Assembly: GCA_949825025.1 (NCBI GenBank)
Contig: OX463781.1
Span: 24,071,047-24,135,046, forward strand
From: Siphlonurus alternatus
Lineage: Eukaryota; Arthropoda; Insecta; Ephemeroptera; Siphlonuridae
Length of the DNA: 64,000 bases
Direction: 5' to 3'
Shown here in pieces: positions 14,268 to 27,772 of the stretch (positions are counted from its first letter, which is position 1; each line of letters opens with the position of its first letter). The translations under genes were made by a program, and so were the position numbers. The notes below the pieces were generated by a model, which was not told the DNA's origin, searched no databases, and saw only the letters and a list, made by a program, of their open reading frames with translations.

Positions 14268-15094
14268 GCTTTTTACTTTATTAATATTATATAATTATAA
14301 TATACTGGTAATCAAAACATCAATGATGTGTATAATTAAATTTATATCTGATATTCATAAAGGTTTATTTATAATTATAAATTTATATTTAAATACCAGA
14401 AAATGCATGTTTGATGCGATATAAATTATACAGTATGTTCTCGTTACTTAACTTGCATGAAATAGAAACATAGATAAGATAAAACTGCATCATCTTCTCA
14501 TGTAAAGAGTCTTGATATTTTACAAGACTTTCACAAAGAATACAAAGTACAAAGATATACACGTCGTCTGTGCACACATAAGCATTCTGTATAAAAGAGA
14601 AGAATAAAAACATGACAACCATATTTCTTACAGTGCGCTGCAACTACACAACTGGAGTACTGAACAACTTTTCCGCTTCGTAGAGCAAGGATATTATTAG
14701 TGAAAGAAAAAAAGGTAAAAAAAAAACAACAACAGAAACATGAAGTTCCCATCTGAAGGTGTTCTAAATAAAATACTTAATTTAGATTTTTTTTTTTTTT
14801 TTTAATAAAAACTTTTGATGTGATAATCTAGGAAATCTCCACTTAAATTTATTTGTTATATTATTCCAAAGAAGCTCTTTTAATAATGCACAGTTTTATT
14901 ATTGCACTTGCAATATCAAAAATATTTTATAATAATATAAAATTCCTTTCAATTTTTCATTTTATTTCTACATGAGAAAAATGAGTCTAGCTATATATAA
15001 ACTACACAAAGAATCATTTCTCAATAAGTCAATTTGTTTTATGCTTCGATCACCCCATGTTATCAATCAGTAGATTTTTTTGACATGAGACTAA

Positions 15095-15360
15095 ACGTAT
15101 TGTTGCAGAGGTGGTGCAGTATAAGGAGGGAAACGAGTGAAACGACGTCTCAGAAATAAAACTGTCTTGCATGGCCCGGGTGGAGCAGCCAACAGCGCGT
15201 GTAATGGGGGCCATTTGCCGGTGGCTGCGGCGGCGGCTCATGACTGGAGCTACATGGCAAGAGTAGCGTGTTGTTAGGCGCACACGCTCATTCCCGTGAC
15301 ACGCCCCGCCGACAAAGTGTGCAAATGTAGCAGCAAACGTCGCGATACTAACAGGATAAC
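15095..15360. other. GC-rich island
   Basis: Contains GGCTGCGGCGGCGGCTCATG, GACACGCCCCGCC and a 77-codon minus-strand frame of no known family. Possible regulatory element or exon. Confidence 0.3.
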
Positions 15361-16234
15361 ATTTAACACCATGCTCAAAGTGTACTAAAAATCAATACAA
15401 CAATTTATTAATTAAATTAATTTAAAAATATTTTATCTTATAAAATCTAAGTATTTTATCATATCAATTCTCTCTTGAAAAAGAGTTTTCATGTTTTTAG
15501 AAACTATATCAACTATAACGGTGTAAGGGCACAATATGTCAATTTTCTATTAATAAGCTTTTTTTTTTAATTATATATGAAACACATTTTTATAGTATAT
15601 ATAAAACTATAGGAAACTTAATAATAAAATACAGCAACAAAAATCTATCTCTTAAATTTACAGGAATAAAAATTAGTATTCGAAGCAACATGACCTTATG
15701 ACAATCATATGCAGTCATGGGTAATTGTTTTATGAAGCAAAACAGTGATACAGACTGATACTATTACTATTAGTTGTTTTCCTAGATTGGTTCTAAAAGA
15801 AAACATCCTCATTAGTGCTAGAAGCGCCCCGACAACACAAAAAGAAAATAATAATGTTCATCTTACCTTTACAATTTATTCTCATGTACGAGCACAACTT
15901 ATAATACAATATAATTATATACAATTTTTATCTACAGTTCATTCAAGTTAATTGTTAAGGCAAATTGTATTATTTTATTATGAAAAATCAATGCTAAATC
16001 AATTGAAATTAATTTATAGTAAATTGGATATAAATTAAATCATCATCTTCCATCTATTATTATTAAATATATATACTCTGTGTGTATAAAGTTATGCAAA
16101 TTGTGAGAGAACAGGAAAGTTGAATTATTTCATTTTATTATACAACGTTAATATAGCGTTTGCTTTAAACTAATCTAAGTAGCTTGATAAATTCTAAAGT
16201 TAAGGAAATGCAAATCAAGTTAAATCAGAGTCTT

Positions 16235-16375
16235 CATCTCGTCACCTAACAAGGCAATTAGACGGCTAATTAGCGCCCGACTGCTTGCTGCCAGCTTGCA
16301 AGTCGGGGGCCACGCCTACCCGGCGTCCCGAGCCAAACCAACACTTTTTGTAGACGACGTCCGATGTTCGATATT
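16235..16375. promoter_or_regulatory. GC-richer island with paired homeodomain-type sites
   Basis: CAATTAGACGGCTAATTAGCGC places two TAATT-type cores 10 bp apart, next to GCAAGTCGGGGGCCACGCC. The arrangement is compatible with an enhancer. No coding signal. Confidence 0.3.
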
Positions 16376-17439
16376 ATTATTATCATCGTCTTCTAACCCT
16401 CATAAAACATTTCAACGATAGTAATAAGCTTAACACTATATCTAACGGTATATTAATTGAATTACGATTTTAATAATCTGTAATATACTTTGTGATTAAG
16501 TTTTTAATATGTTATTGATTAAGGATTTATAGATTGAAGTTCTTATTTAATATAAAATAACGTTCACTATTTTAAATTAGTTTAAGAATCAATATGTTCT
16601 AATACTTGCATCAGACTTTCAATATACTTCATAATTAAAATTCACACATGCAAGTCAAATTAAAACCATACATACTCTATTTTGTATTAATTATAGTTTT
16701 TTTTTTTTTTTTTCGGTAGACCCGAAGAGAGATCATTCTTGTTAAATAGTCCACTGAACACCATGATCTTTGAGGTATGACTACATATTATACTGTTGTG
16801 AAATGAGATCAAAACTTCTTTAACACAAAGTAATGACTTCTATTTTAAATTGAAAACTTGCCTCTAATAGTACTCTTGTATATAGTATAACTTAAGTTTC
16901 GTACAAATACGTGTTTCTGCATCCAGAAAATTAAAAATCGTTCAAAGTAGAACATTGGAGTATGTATTTACATGGAAAAAATTAAACTTGATTATATTTA
17001 ATTTGTTCTGGATGCAGGGAAAAATATAATACAAAAAAAAATATTGTTTCTAATATGTGCTCTGTAAATGAATGTTGAACATATTTTGTAATTAAAATCA
17101 TTTTTAAAGTAAACATATGAGCTAAACTGAATGTGTTTCAAGTGTACAATGCTAATACAGCCCACACGTACTATGAAGATTGTGTAAAGCTTGGAAGAGT
17201 GCGTGAAAAAGTTAATTAAGTGAGATTTTAATTGTAAGTGCTTTTGTATAATATATTATTAAAAAAATAAAAATATGCATAAATACACATTATACACATC
17301 ACACTCTCATTAAAATTTGTGTAACAAAATAAGAAGGAAAACTTTTTTATATATAGCTCTGTTTGGCAGACGCTGATTTCTTTAATTCATGTGCTTCTTT
17401 CAGAACCTCAACTTACGGAACTTACGTTATTAGTTCTCA

Positions 17440-17700
17440 GACTTTCTGTGTATATAATACACTCAAGCTGGTGTCCATCAACTAGCTATAATATCATTTC
17501 GCCTTGAAGTTAGGCAAACTGTTTAGCACCAAATATCAGTACTCGACCAAGGAGGGTACTGGCAGCATGCTGCAACGAACTCGGTTTTGTTGCTGAACTA
17601 CAGTTAACTACTGAACAAGTTGCCAAGCATCATCTCGATCATGCAGGACAGGATCAGCAGGACGAGATCAAGCAAAGCGGACGCTTTATGTAAGCTTGAG
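17440..17700 (+). other. Exon-like island with ATG and donor
   Basis: TATATAATA at about 17451, then ATG at 17641 opens MQDRISRTRSSKADAL, which reaches a donor-like TTTAT|GTAAGC at 17691. This could be a short first coding exon, but it would overlap the proposed minus-strand transcript from 18331. Weak. Confidence 0.2.
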
Positions 17701-18174
17701 TGTATTTTAACCACTTGACAACTTTATGTGAACACTACTTCATATTCTATATTTTGTGACGTGACGATTTTAGTTATCATTAAATATTTTCAAATACCCT
17801 ACAACAGGGTTCAGTTAAAAAGCTAAATATTTTCAAATTATTCTTTTTGTAAAAAAATTATCTCCACAAAAGACGCAAATTATAAAAAAAAAAAAATCAT
17901 TGAAATTTTATATTGAAAGTACTGCAACCAAAACTTGTACAGTAAATATAAATGGTTTTGTAATTCAATCCATGATAAATGCTACTGCACATTAATTATC
18001 TATCGGTAAATTCTAGAAAATAATTAAAAGTACATTCCAACTTCTTATAAATGTTTTTTAAATAATTTAAAGATTCACAGAAATTCGCCTTTAAAAAGTA
18101 CAAAAATAAAAAGTATATACAGAAACACACGTGGTACGTCATGCACCTTTTCATTAAAAGTTTGATGTACTCAC

Positions 18175-18331
18175 CGCTCGTTACGCTGCAGGGTGAAGTA
18201 CTGTCCTGCCTGACACCTGGCAAGGTAAACCTGGAGAGCCTGAAGATTGAAGAAGGTGATTGACGCACGCAGGGTCACCGGGAAGGTGGTTATCGGTCCA
18301 GGCGAGCGCGAGGTGGCCGAAGCACTAAACT
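18175..18331 (-). promoter_or_regulatory. Candidate promoter and non-coding first exon, minus strand
   Basis: Read on the minus strand: a GC box CCGCCCC (about 18427), then CpG-rich sequence, an initiator match ATCAGTTT with +1 at 18331, 156 bp of GC-rich transcribed sequence and a strong donor CGAGCG|GTGAGT at 18175/18174. No ATG occurs in the exon, so it would be 5'UTR. If real, the gene extends left through a long intron. RNA evidence would be decisive. Confidence 0.4.
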
Positions 18332-18449
18332 GATCTCACAGAGGAACCGGCAAGAGCGGGAGAAAAGAAGAGGACGACGGCGCGATAGCACAGCGGGAGG
18401 AAAACTCGCGCGCAACGCAAGGGGCGGAGCACTTAAAATGTAAACTAAC

Positions 18450-20846
18450 GCCATCTATTGAGAATTGCCTAAACTTTCATCTGAGGTCAGAGGTCATACG
18501 GTCATGTCCCTTTTTTAATTATTATTTACCTCAGGTAGAAAATGTATATTTATTATTATTTAAAAAAAAAAAAAACGTATGAATATTAGTAACAAAAAAT
18601 ATCAAAAAAGTAAATATAGTGCGTAACAGTATGAATTAACATTATTAAATTTATTTCCTTCATTTACATTTTAATACATTATTAAGTATTAATGTCATTA
18701 TTATACAGCATATATGCATACATATTATAATATATGATTTTTAATTAAAAATGCACTACATACATATAATATTAATATTACTTAAATATGTTTGGTTATC
18801 CTTGTATATGCATATGTGCTTGATTATTCCCCCCCCCCTTTTTTTTTTTGAAGGGTTCTGACAGATAAAGTTTTGTACTTGTAGATTCATAATATTTATT
18901 ATATTATAAATATATATTATATGAATGAATATCAAGAAGAAAGATTGTCTTTGAGTGTCCCTTTTAATACTAGATACATTTCTTTGGTCATATAACATGC
19001 AGCTAGTACAGCTAAAATGAGATTATTCATCATGTATTTTATGTCTCCTGCTTTTTTGTTGTTACACACACTATAAAAGTAAAAAAAAAAAAAAGAAAAA
19101 AAAAAAGATTAGCCTAAAGCAAATCAGTGGTAAAAGTTAATTTTGCTTTTAGGTGTACCTTTCGGCCAAAGGACATCAGCAGGAAAAACAAAATTGTATT
19201 ATGGTGAATTTTTTTTTATAATAGAATATGTCGCTTACGGTCATGGAAACCAAGAACAGAACTATATATTTATAAAACATTATAATTATTTTTGTTGGTT
19301 TACATGTTTACATGAATAAAATTGAATTCACAGAGATAACATAAAAATATTAGTAATAATAATAATAATAATATCTTTTATTAAGAAAAAACTTAATTAA
19401 TTATACAACATTATAGTTGGGGAAACTTATGAATCTAAATAAAAATAAGTGGCATTTACTTACTTGTTCTTTTTTAATAGATTGTGTAAAATCATATCTT
19501 ATTTGTTCAGAGCACATCAGTTTTTACTAGCTGTATACTATATTCACATTGTTGATATTAAATGTATAGTACTCCGGGAAGTTTATTAAAAAGAGCATCT
19601 CTAGATATTTTTTTCATAACCTCGTATTATCTGTATGAACACAGTGACTCGGAGACTCGAGATATCAGTTCTCGGTGTCGTAATAATTATCTCCATGCAC
19701 GATTCAACCGCAAGTGATATAATACACATTCAAGCAAAGAGATCACATATTTACTAAAATAACAGGGGCAAGTATGGATTGTGAAAATTCTTCTGAATCT
19801 GCATAAATTCCATACTTTTATTTCTTTGTTTGATTTTTTTTTAAAAAAAAGTAAAATGTGTGTGGTCTTGAATGTTCATAGTTATATAACAAAAATTAAC
19901 AGCGATGAATGCAATTAACAAGGATGAATCTTGATTAGATCTTAATCCTAATTATGGTCGTTGATGTAAATAAAATAAAACAAAGCATTCGTTTTCTCAA
20001 TCACATGCTGCAAGAATGGATGTAATAATCACCGTAATATTTAGAAAGTGTCTTTTACGTTGAGGCCGAACGAGATCGATGATTTATTTGCCCGTTACCA
20101 GAATTTGAAACTCAATTAAATTAATTTATTTTTATAAATTTTTTACTAAGAAAATTTGATGACAAAATTGTATTTTGAAACAACTAAATGCCAAAATTAT
20201 TTTTAAAATCAAATCGTAATGCTGCAGGAGCAAATTTTAGTGTTTCTTTTTTTAGACAAAAGGATCACCATTTAATGGTAACTTAAAAAAAGATTTTCAC
20301 CAATCACAGCTGGCTAAAATTATTTTATAATTGTTGGTTGTAATAACTACCATTATAATATAACACACACTGAGCTTTTCAAAAAGGAAAAGTTTATCTG
20401 CAGCTGCCATTATGTTTTTTTACCCCCAGTTTTAGGCCACACGTCTTATTATAAAAGTTACTATACATTTCCTGTAGGAAAATGATTGTACAGAAATAAG
20501 CCTACATATTATATTTCAATATGTCTGCCTGTACAATAGTGTGCTCATATTTTTTAAAAGCAGTGTACAGATGTACAGGACGCTGTAAAATCCAATAATA
20601 AAAGTTAAAGTATATAGGAAAATGGCTGCAAATTAAAATATTGACAGTCTTTTTAAGTTTATTATGATTGTGTTGTTTTAGTATTAGTAATTATGTAATT
20701 TAATTACTATTTTAGCATAGTACTGAAAACAATTTATTGATCAATACAATACAATTAATAAATTAATTAGTGTTTCATAATCGAACGGATCATATAATGT
20801 TATTTCCTTATAAATGTCACATCATGCAATGACGCAGTAATGGCAA

Positions 20847-20922
<76 letters not shown>

Positions 20923-22190
20923 CTTTTAATGAATGTTTATTTTAAACAATTTTCTAATCTTTTATGGGCCTCAATTATTATTTTTTTTTCAATTAATTAT
21001 AATGTTCTCTATTTTTAAGAAATCAAACAATTTTGCAGTTAAAAATTACAAGCACGTGGAATTAGTCTTGAGATAAAATTTTATGAGAGCAACATGCATG
21101 ATCTCAACAGTGCAGCCATGCACGTCACAAACAAGAACTGCAGACAATGATTTTCTGCTAAGTTCGCAACTCTTTGCTTTGCTGCACTGTGCAGCATGTG
21201 TCGGTAATGGATAACAGAAAATAAGATCGTGGTCAGCTGGAGCTCGCAGGTCAAGCTGCATCGCTTGTGAGAGGTAATATCCAGTGCAATATTACCCCCA
21301 CAAAAACACACGGTATTATATATTGCTATTAACAAGTCAAAGTGGAAAAATGACCTCGTTAGATGTTTTATCCATAAATTAACACTTAATAAGCTTCAAT
21401 TATTGAAATTTATATCCATTAGTTAATATAATATTACAATTGTTTGTTATAGCCATATATCAGAGCAGTTATATATATAAGATGTCAATGAAATCATAAT
21501 TTTTAGTTGATAAGAGCTGTGTTGGCACTGACAATGTGACATTTTTTTTTCATTGTATGTTAAAAACATTTTGAAATGTAAAAAATGCCATTATTTATTT
21601 GTTTATTTTTTGTATAAAAAAATGTCGTTTATCCTACCCAATTTTGTGTGAAAAGTTTTCAATAAACATATTTATATTAATGACATTTTTGAGACAGTTT
21701 GCTGCTGTATATATCTGTCAAGATGAGCACTCAAAATTGTATGTCATTAAATTGAAAGCTTGAAGTCGATGAAACTTCTTTGCAAAGTGATGTAATTGAC
21801 AGAAGAATTTTGACAGATTGTATTGGACTATAGCACATTTGATAATATTTTCGATGTCAGTTATTCTGGAATTGACAATAAACAGCCTATTGTTATTTAT
21901 ATAATGAGAAATCAGGGTGAAACAAAAATTGCAAATTTATAACATTGATAAATTGTTGGTCCTCTCGTTTATTAGCATTATATTATAGATTTTTAACTCA
22001 TAATTTGAAGTGATAGCATTAAAAAATAGGCAATTAAATTATCATTTAAGTTTAAAAATTGTTTATAATTTCAACTTCTAATTTACAATAAATATTATAA
22101 TTGTTTTAATCGACTGACTCCATCAATACAGAGTATCTTTTCATGAGTCACCTGTGGACCTCAAACGTTTGCCATATGGTTATACAAAAA
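18450..22190. other. AT-rich non-genic stretch
   Basis: No gene seen. Contains the long (TA)n at 20850, a C8-T10 homopolymer pair at 18831, and a slightly GC-richer patch at 21060-21300 whose frames are unconvincing. Confidence 0.6.
20850..20919. repeat. (TA)n microsatellite
   Basis: About 35 uninterrupted TA units. Confidence 0.98.
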
Positions 22191-22194
22191 TTGC

Positions 22195-22390
22195 ATACTC
22201 AGCGTTGTTTTCCTCCCGATATGTAGACACACACAATACAGCACCTCTAGTGACGTCAGTGGTTCACACGACGATGGAGCGGTACCTTTGTGCAGGCACG
22301 CGCACCATCAAGCCGCCGAGTCAGCAGCGGTGGTACGTACGTGTCACGGCGTGTATAACGCACCGAGCTCGTTAGTGACTCTCATAATAA
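22195..22390. promoter_or_regulatory. GC-rich island with CRE-type octamer
   Basis: Palindromic TGACGTCA at 22251-22258, followed by CpG-rich GGCACGCGCACC and GGTACGTACGTGTCACGGCG. Frames are open but not splice-bounded. Candidate enhancer or promoter. Confidence 0.35.
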
Positions 22391-23327
22391 CATTGCCCTC
22401 GTGATTTCATGGAGAAACTTTCTGGTTATCACGAGCAATGAGAAAACTCAACCATGACTTGACCAGACATGTCATTTTCAACAATGTAATATATTAATTA
22501 TTTGAATTATATATTCATAAAACAATGTGTGTATGCATAGATGTATCATTAGTTATATCTTATATTGGCCAGAGTAATAATTTAGAAGCATGTGACTGCT
22601 GAGACTACATCATTGCAAATTAAGATATTGCTATTGTTTAAAAAAAAAATCCTCCCTCGAATCTCAGGAAGGCTCAAGGAGTTGGAAGTATATAACACTT
22701 TCAGCTTTCGATTATCATGAAAAACATTTGCACAGCATTTGAGACCTCTCAGTTTTGAATATCAAAATTTTAAAAACAGTACAATTCATTAATAATAGCA
22801 TGCTTTTAATTTATTTTGATAATCAGCAAATGTCTTGTACAAATTCTTACAAGAGGAGATAAAATTTTGTTGTAAGCAAAAATTTTAAGTTGTAAGGCAA
22901 GCTTCGTCTAATATTCTGCAGTCATATTCTATCTGTCTCTCAAAAATATTAACTTTTATTATTTATATATTATATATGTATGTGTGTTTGTGTGAAATTG
23001 TGTGTGTGTGTGCTGCATGTTTACAATCACTCTTTAATTACATCTATTTTCAGCTTTAAATTTGTAAAATATGAATTCTTCAAAGTTTTGTTATAAGCAT
23101 TTGCTTATTTATTGCATGAACTTCATTAAATCTTGTGGTAATATAAATGCACAGTAAAAATGAAAACAATAAAATTAATTAAAAATCTTTTAATTTATTT
23201 AGAAGGAAAGTTTTTTTTTCTCTTGCTTACTAGCTGTTGAAGTAAGTAGCAGCATCTCTTGATTGGCTGTTAAACGAGCTTAACTTTTACTTTACGAGAC
23301 AGAGGGACAAAGAAATACAAGATAGAT

Positions 23328-23494
<167 letters not shown>

Positions 23495-24499
23495 TTGAAA
23501 TAAGATTCCGGAACGCGCGAAAGTTGCTTTATTCTCTCTGCCCAGTCGAGTGTGAAAGTGCAAAGTTACACACGGAGAGTTCAGGACTGCATCTGCTTCC
23601 TATTTGTTCCCATACCCAACCCTCGAGGAACTCTTCAAAATTTTCTTTCTAATCAATTTGTAAATACCGATTTCTCAGCTAGAAGTTAGCGCCAAATTAG
23701 GATGGACTACAACTGAGCAGAGACAAGACGATTGCAACAAACGGTCATGTGAATTGTTACCCAGACTTGATCTCCCCTCAATCAAACTATTCTAAACATG
23801 TACTTCTTAGCTAGTGTAACAAAAGGCCAAAGTAGCACCAATCACAATTGAACACAAATATAGCAATTAAAACTTGTTACTTCAAGTCATTTGTATATAC
23901 TGTACAAATATCAACATGGGTGACTAGAATTGTTTAACTTTTTCATTTGACCGATAATTTTTTTTTCTTATTTAAAAAGGTATAAAAGGTATATTATTAT
24001 TATTATAAAATTTTCGAGTAAGCGTATGCTAATTTGTAATTTAAATTTTAAGGTCGATTCGTATTTTGCTTCTTTAAGAAAATAAAAACCTATTAAGTTT
24101 TTTTTTTTTTTTTTTTTTTAAAGTTCAATTATTCTTTTGGCATGGAAATGTACGTTGTTTTAAAATTTATTAGTTTTAACAAAATCTTTTTTCTTTTTAA
24201 AAAAGAAGCTCTACAATTTCTTAAAAGAATAGAAGAAACAACTTACAAAGTAAAATATTATATATGTTGCTAAATATATTCAGGGTTCAAAACCTTGGCA
24301 TCTGTTTGTAAACTTATACTAAAAGGCTTCATCTATTCTATAAAACTTAATATCTCTTTTATTTTTATTTTACAACATCTTTAATACAAAACTTTATGTT
24401 TTTAAAGTCACTTCTTAGCAGTAGCATCATCATTACGTACAAAAGTTTTTGGTCGTAGAAATGATGATGCTTATTAGCTCACATTTCTGATGTACTCTA

Positions 24500-24785
24500 A
24501 TATGCATGATGTGACGTCACTACTTCAGGGGGTGGGGTGGTAAGACCGATAATGCTTGGTAGGAAGAGCAGCTCTTGCCGCCGGTTGTGGTGAAATATGG
24601 CTGCTCTTAGCTGAGCTGCTGGCCTGATGTTACAGTAGCTACTACATTATTAACCTGATGCTAGAGCATCCACTTCACCGATAATGATATGAGCTATAAT
24701 AGTCTCTGGCTGAGCCTTGCTTGCCGGCCACACCATGTTAGAAAACAAACCCCATCACCATCTAGAGCAGCCTGATGCCTGCTGC
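24500..24785. promoter_or_regulatory. GC-rich island with CRE-type octamer
   Basis: GTGACGTCAC at 24511-24520, then GGGGGTGGGGTGG and two CACTTCACCGATAATG/AGACCGATAATG words. No coding frame supported. Candidate regulatory region. Confidence 0.35.
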
Positions 24786-25830
24786 TTACTTACTAACATA
24801 TATCTATATATTATATTACATGTACTAACCTTTTAATATCATTATATTAGTTTAATATTTAAAATTTTAATCAAATAAACTAGTATAATCAATTTTCAGA
24901 TTGTATAATAGAATCAATTTATTTTATTTAAAATAAAATTAAGGTATGATAAAGCTTCGTTTTATACTTTCAGATGTATAATTAATTGTGTTACTTGGAT
25001 TATCAGTTCAAATCAGTTGGTATACGAATATATATCATTTTTATAAATTATATTCATTTTTTTTTTTAAGTTTAATATTTGAGTGATTAAAAGTGTTGTA
25101 TTATATTTTCATGGTCCTAAATTATTTGTACTAGTCTACACCCATTATATAATGTAAGGTTTACCTTATAAAATATCATCAGGATAACATTTTAAAATTT
25201 ATAATGCTTAAATAATAATTTACGTATATTAATGTCTAATTTTTTATGCTGATGATAAAGTAAACGCAGTAAATCATTTTAGCCATTGCACAGATTTGAC
25301 CAGCAATTACTTCACGGTAACTCGTGGTAAATTTAAAACGTGATTTTTTTTCTGCTTGTTGATGATTATACAGAGCTTGAAAATCAAGATTTAGAACTTC
25401 AAGTGACAATATTTCAACATTAATTTAAATAAAGTATGAGGATTTTCCATTGCAAATTTAAACAAAATATTAATGTATAAAAACTAAAATATAACTGAAG
25501 TATTGCATCTCCATAAAGACGTAGAATACTATGAAATAGAGCTGTATGGTTATATTATGTACTAATGAATCATATATAGCAACATTATAGTTTGCTGTAT
25601 TCTTGCATAAAATAAAAATACTATTGCAGGATACATTATAGAGAAATAGAGAAGCACTATAGAAGCACTGTTCAAGTAAAAAGCAAGTAAAAAACATATT
25701 AACAAATTATTGTGTTTCTAGCTAATTCAATTTCGTAAATCATTAATCTTTATAAATTAACACTTTTCTAAACAAAAAATATTATATTATATGGTGTTTG
25801 TGAATATTTCTGTATATTATGTATATATAT

Positions 25831-26603
25831 GTTAGCACCCAAAGCCGAATTCGGGCAAAAGCCGAAAAAAATGCCCACATCTAGTTTTGCGCATCACGAA
25901 ATGAGCCAAAGCCGAAAAAAAAACTCACCGGAAGTGAATTCGCTTCGGAAGCAAAATTTTTGTCCCCAATGCTGCGTTGAGATCATACAGAAATTCCAAA
26001 AAGCGAAATTTGCGTTCGGAGCATCGCAATTTTGATCCCAACGTGTAGTGAATTTTGCTCATTAATTGCGTTGGGGCCGGTCAAAACAATTTGATAGATA
26101 TTTGATACGTTACTCCCAACATTAATTGTTCGTAGTAAATAAGCAGTAAATTGTAAATAATTGGTAAAATAGTATAAATAATTATTCACTTATCTAAATA
26201 ATTTATATTTTAATTATACAGTATATAAGCATAATTCGGCAGTGTTTCGTGACTTTATACTTTTAATTTTGACGGCAAAACTCTTTCTCTTTCATATTTT
26301 AATACTTGAGAATCTCACGTCATTAACATCATTCTATAATTTTGTTCCGAACGCGTTGGACGCTTTCAACATGGTTCTCAACGCGTTGTAATGATTTTCA
26401 TAATATGATCCGAACGCGTTGGGATCAAATTTTTTTGACCAAACGCGTTGTGAATTTTGCTGATGAGCCCCACGCGTTGGGATCAAAATTGCGATGTCCG
26501 AATGCGAATTTCACTTCTTGGAATTTCTGCACGATCCCAACGCTTTGGGATAAAAAAAAAATTCGCGTCCGAAGCGAATTCGCTTCTGGATGCCAGCATA
26601 TAT
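25831..26603. mobile_element. Iteron-rich foldback transposon, second family member, non-coding
   Basis: The left end (TTAGCACCCAAAGCCGAATT) and the inverted right end (CTGGCATCCAGAAGCGAATT) align with each other and with the ends of the 49.1 kb element. Long inverted arms share GAATTCGCTTCGGA, AGAAATTCCAA and ATCGCAATTTTGATCCCAAC. The right arm is filled with ACGCGTTGGGATCA-type dyads, at least seven copies of ACGCGTT. The centre (about 26100-26330) is plain AT-rich DNA. TATATATAT lies at both outer edges. It is more diverged than the 49.1 kb copy and carries no coding capacity. Confidence 0.6.
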
Positions 26604-26869
26604 ATGATCTAAATTTTGAAAACGACAATCAGAATTTTAATTTTAGTTATTTTAGTATACCTATTTGCCTCGACCTTCGCTTTTATAGCAAGCAGATTGG
26701 CAAGTTCCACAATTCTTTTAAATATACATCCATTATTTTATATAATCAACATTATAAATTTTAATTTCTTACTTTCCATATTATTGCAACAAACTTTCAT
26801 GAAGTTAAGTGTTAGTAGAGTGCAGTTCTGAGATAACTACGGTAGTGTCAGTTTTGCTTGCCTGCATGC

Positions 26870-27090
26870 TTACTGCAAAGTAAACAGTCCATTTTTCTCT
26901 TCCGCGATAGAAGCAGGAGCTCACGCGGGCTTCGGCAAACATTCCTGTCCATCCTCCGTCGTATCTCCTTGGTCCAACTCCCTGCATGCAGGGCTAGAGC
27001 TCAAAGTCGAGCTGCAACCCCGAGACTTGGGCACGAACCGTTCCGGATTATGCTGATGCAAACGTTGGGAAAATGTCCTCGCAAAACCTC
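26870..27090. other. GC-rich island
   Basis: Open in several frames on both strands (plus 86, minus 60 codons), with no recognised protein or clear splice pair. It lies 500 bp before the exon candidate at 27590. Confidence 0.3.
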
Positions 27091-27589
27091 GGGATCAAAA
27101 CAAATATATACATATTGATACCACATCAATATTAAATAATCTTACACATAAATAACAGGGGAAAGAAATAAAATTTTGTTTGCAAACTATATATATATAT
27201 GATATTGGGAAAAAAAATCATTTTACTGGCTTATATTTAAATAAAATACGAATGTTTATTTTATCTACTGATATTTTTAATTTAAAAAAAAATGCAAAGA
27301 ATTTTTAGTTGTAAACTGAACATTTTTTTTACCTAAAATTGTAGAAAGCTGTGGGAATACTCAGGGAATACTGATCGCTTGAAAAATCCTCCGTAACAAA
27401 TTTTTTTCAGTTTTCTACTTGGGGATTTCTTTGTGACACAAACCTTTTTTGGAAGAAAAAATAATATAAAATATAAAATAATTTAACAAAAATAATACAA
27501 TTTTTAATACAATACATTAAATCATTATAAGCAAGTACATTACAGTTGTTATGCTATTCACATCATCAATTAATGATTTTATTTGACAG

Positions 27590-27772
27590 CGAGCTCCAAA
27601 GAAAGCTTTCGTTCACCCTGCACCATTTTTGGATGGTGTCTCACTCATTATGGAGGCACAGCGAACTTCAATCTATGGTGGTGGATTTAACAATAGAACC
27701 TCTCACCTCCCCCGTAATTTCAAATCATCCCCTGCCGCACTGAATTTACAACCTTCATATAGCAGTCTTAAG
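27590..27772 (+). CDS. Candidate internal coding exon, 61 codons, unrecognised protein
   Basis: A pyrimidine-rich acceptor (TTTTATTTGACAG) opens a frame that starts and ends in phase 0 and closes at AAG|GTATAC. The exon is exactly 183 bp. It encodes RAPKKAFVHPAPFLDGVSLI, then MEAQRTSIYGGGFNNRTSHL, then PRNFKSSPAALNLQPSYSSL and K. The upstream intron has a stop (TGA) in this frame directly before the acceptor CAG. Composition is GC-richer than the flanks. I do not recognise the family; it is low complexity in style, as in disordered parts of regulators. By chance the frame stays open past the donor to 27997, but that part is AT-rich and Lys-rich like intron. No partner exon was found in the window. 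Confidence 0.4.
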
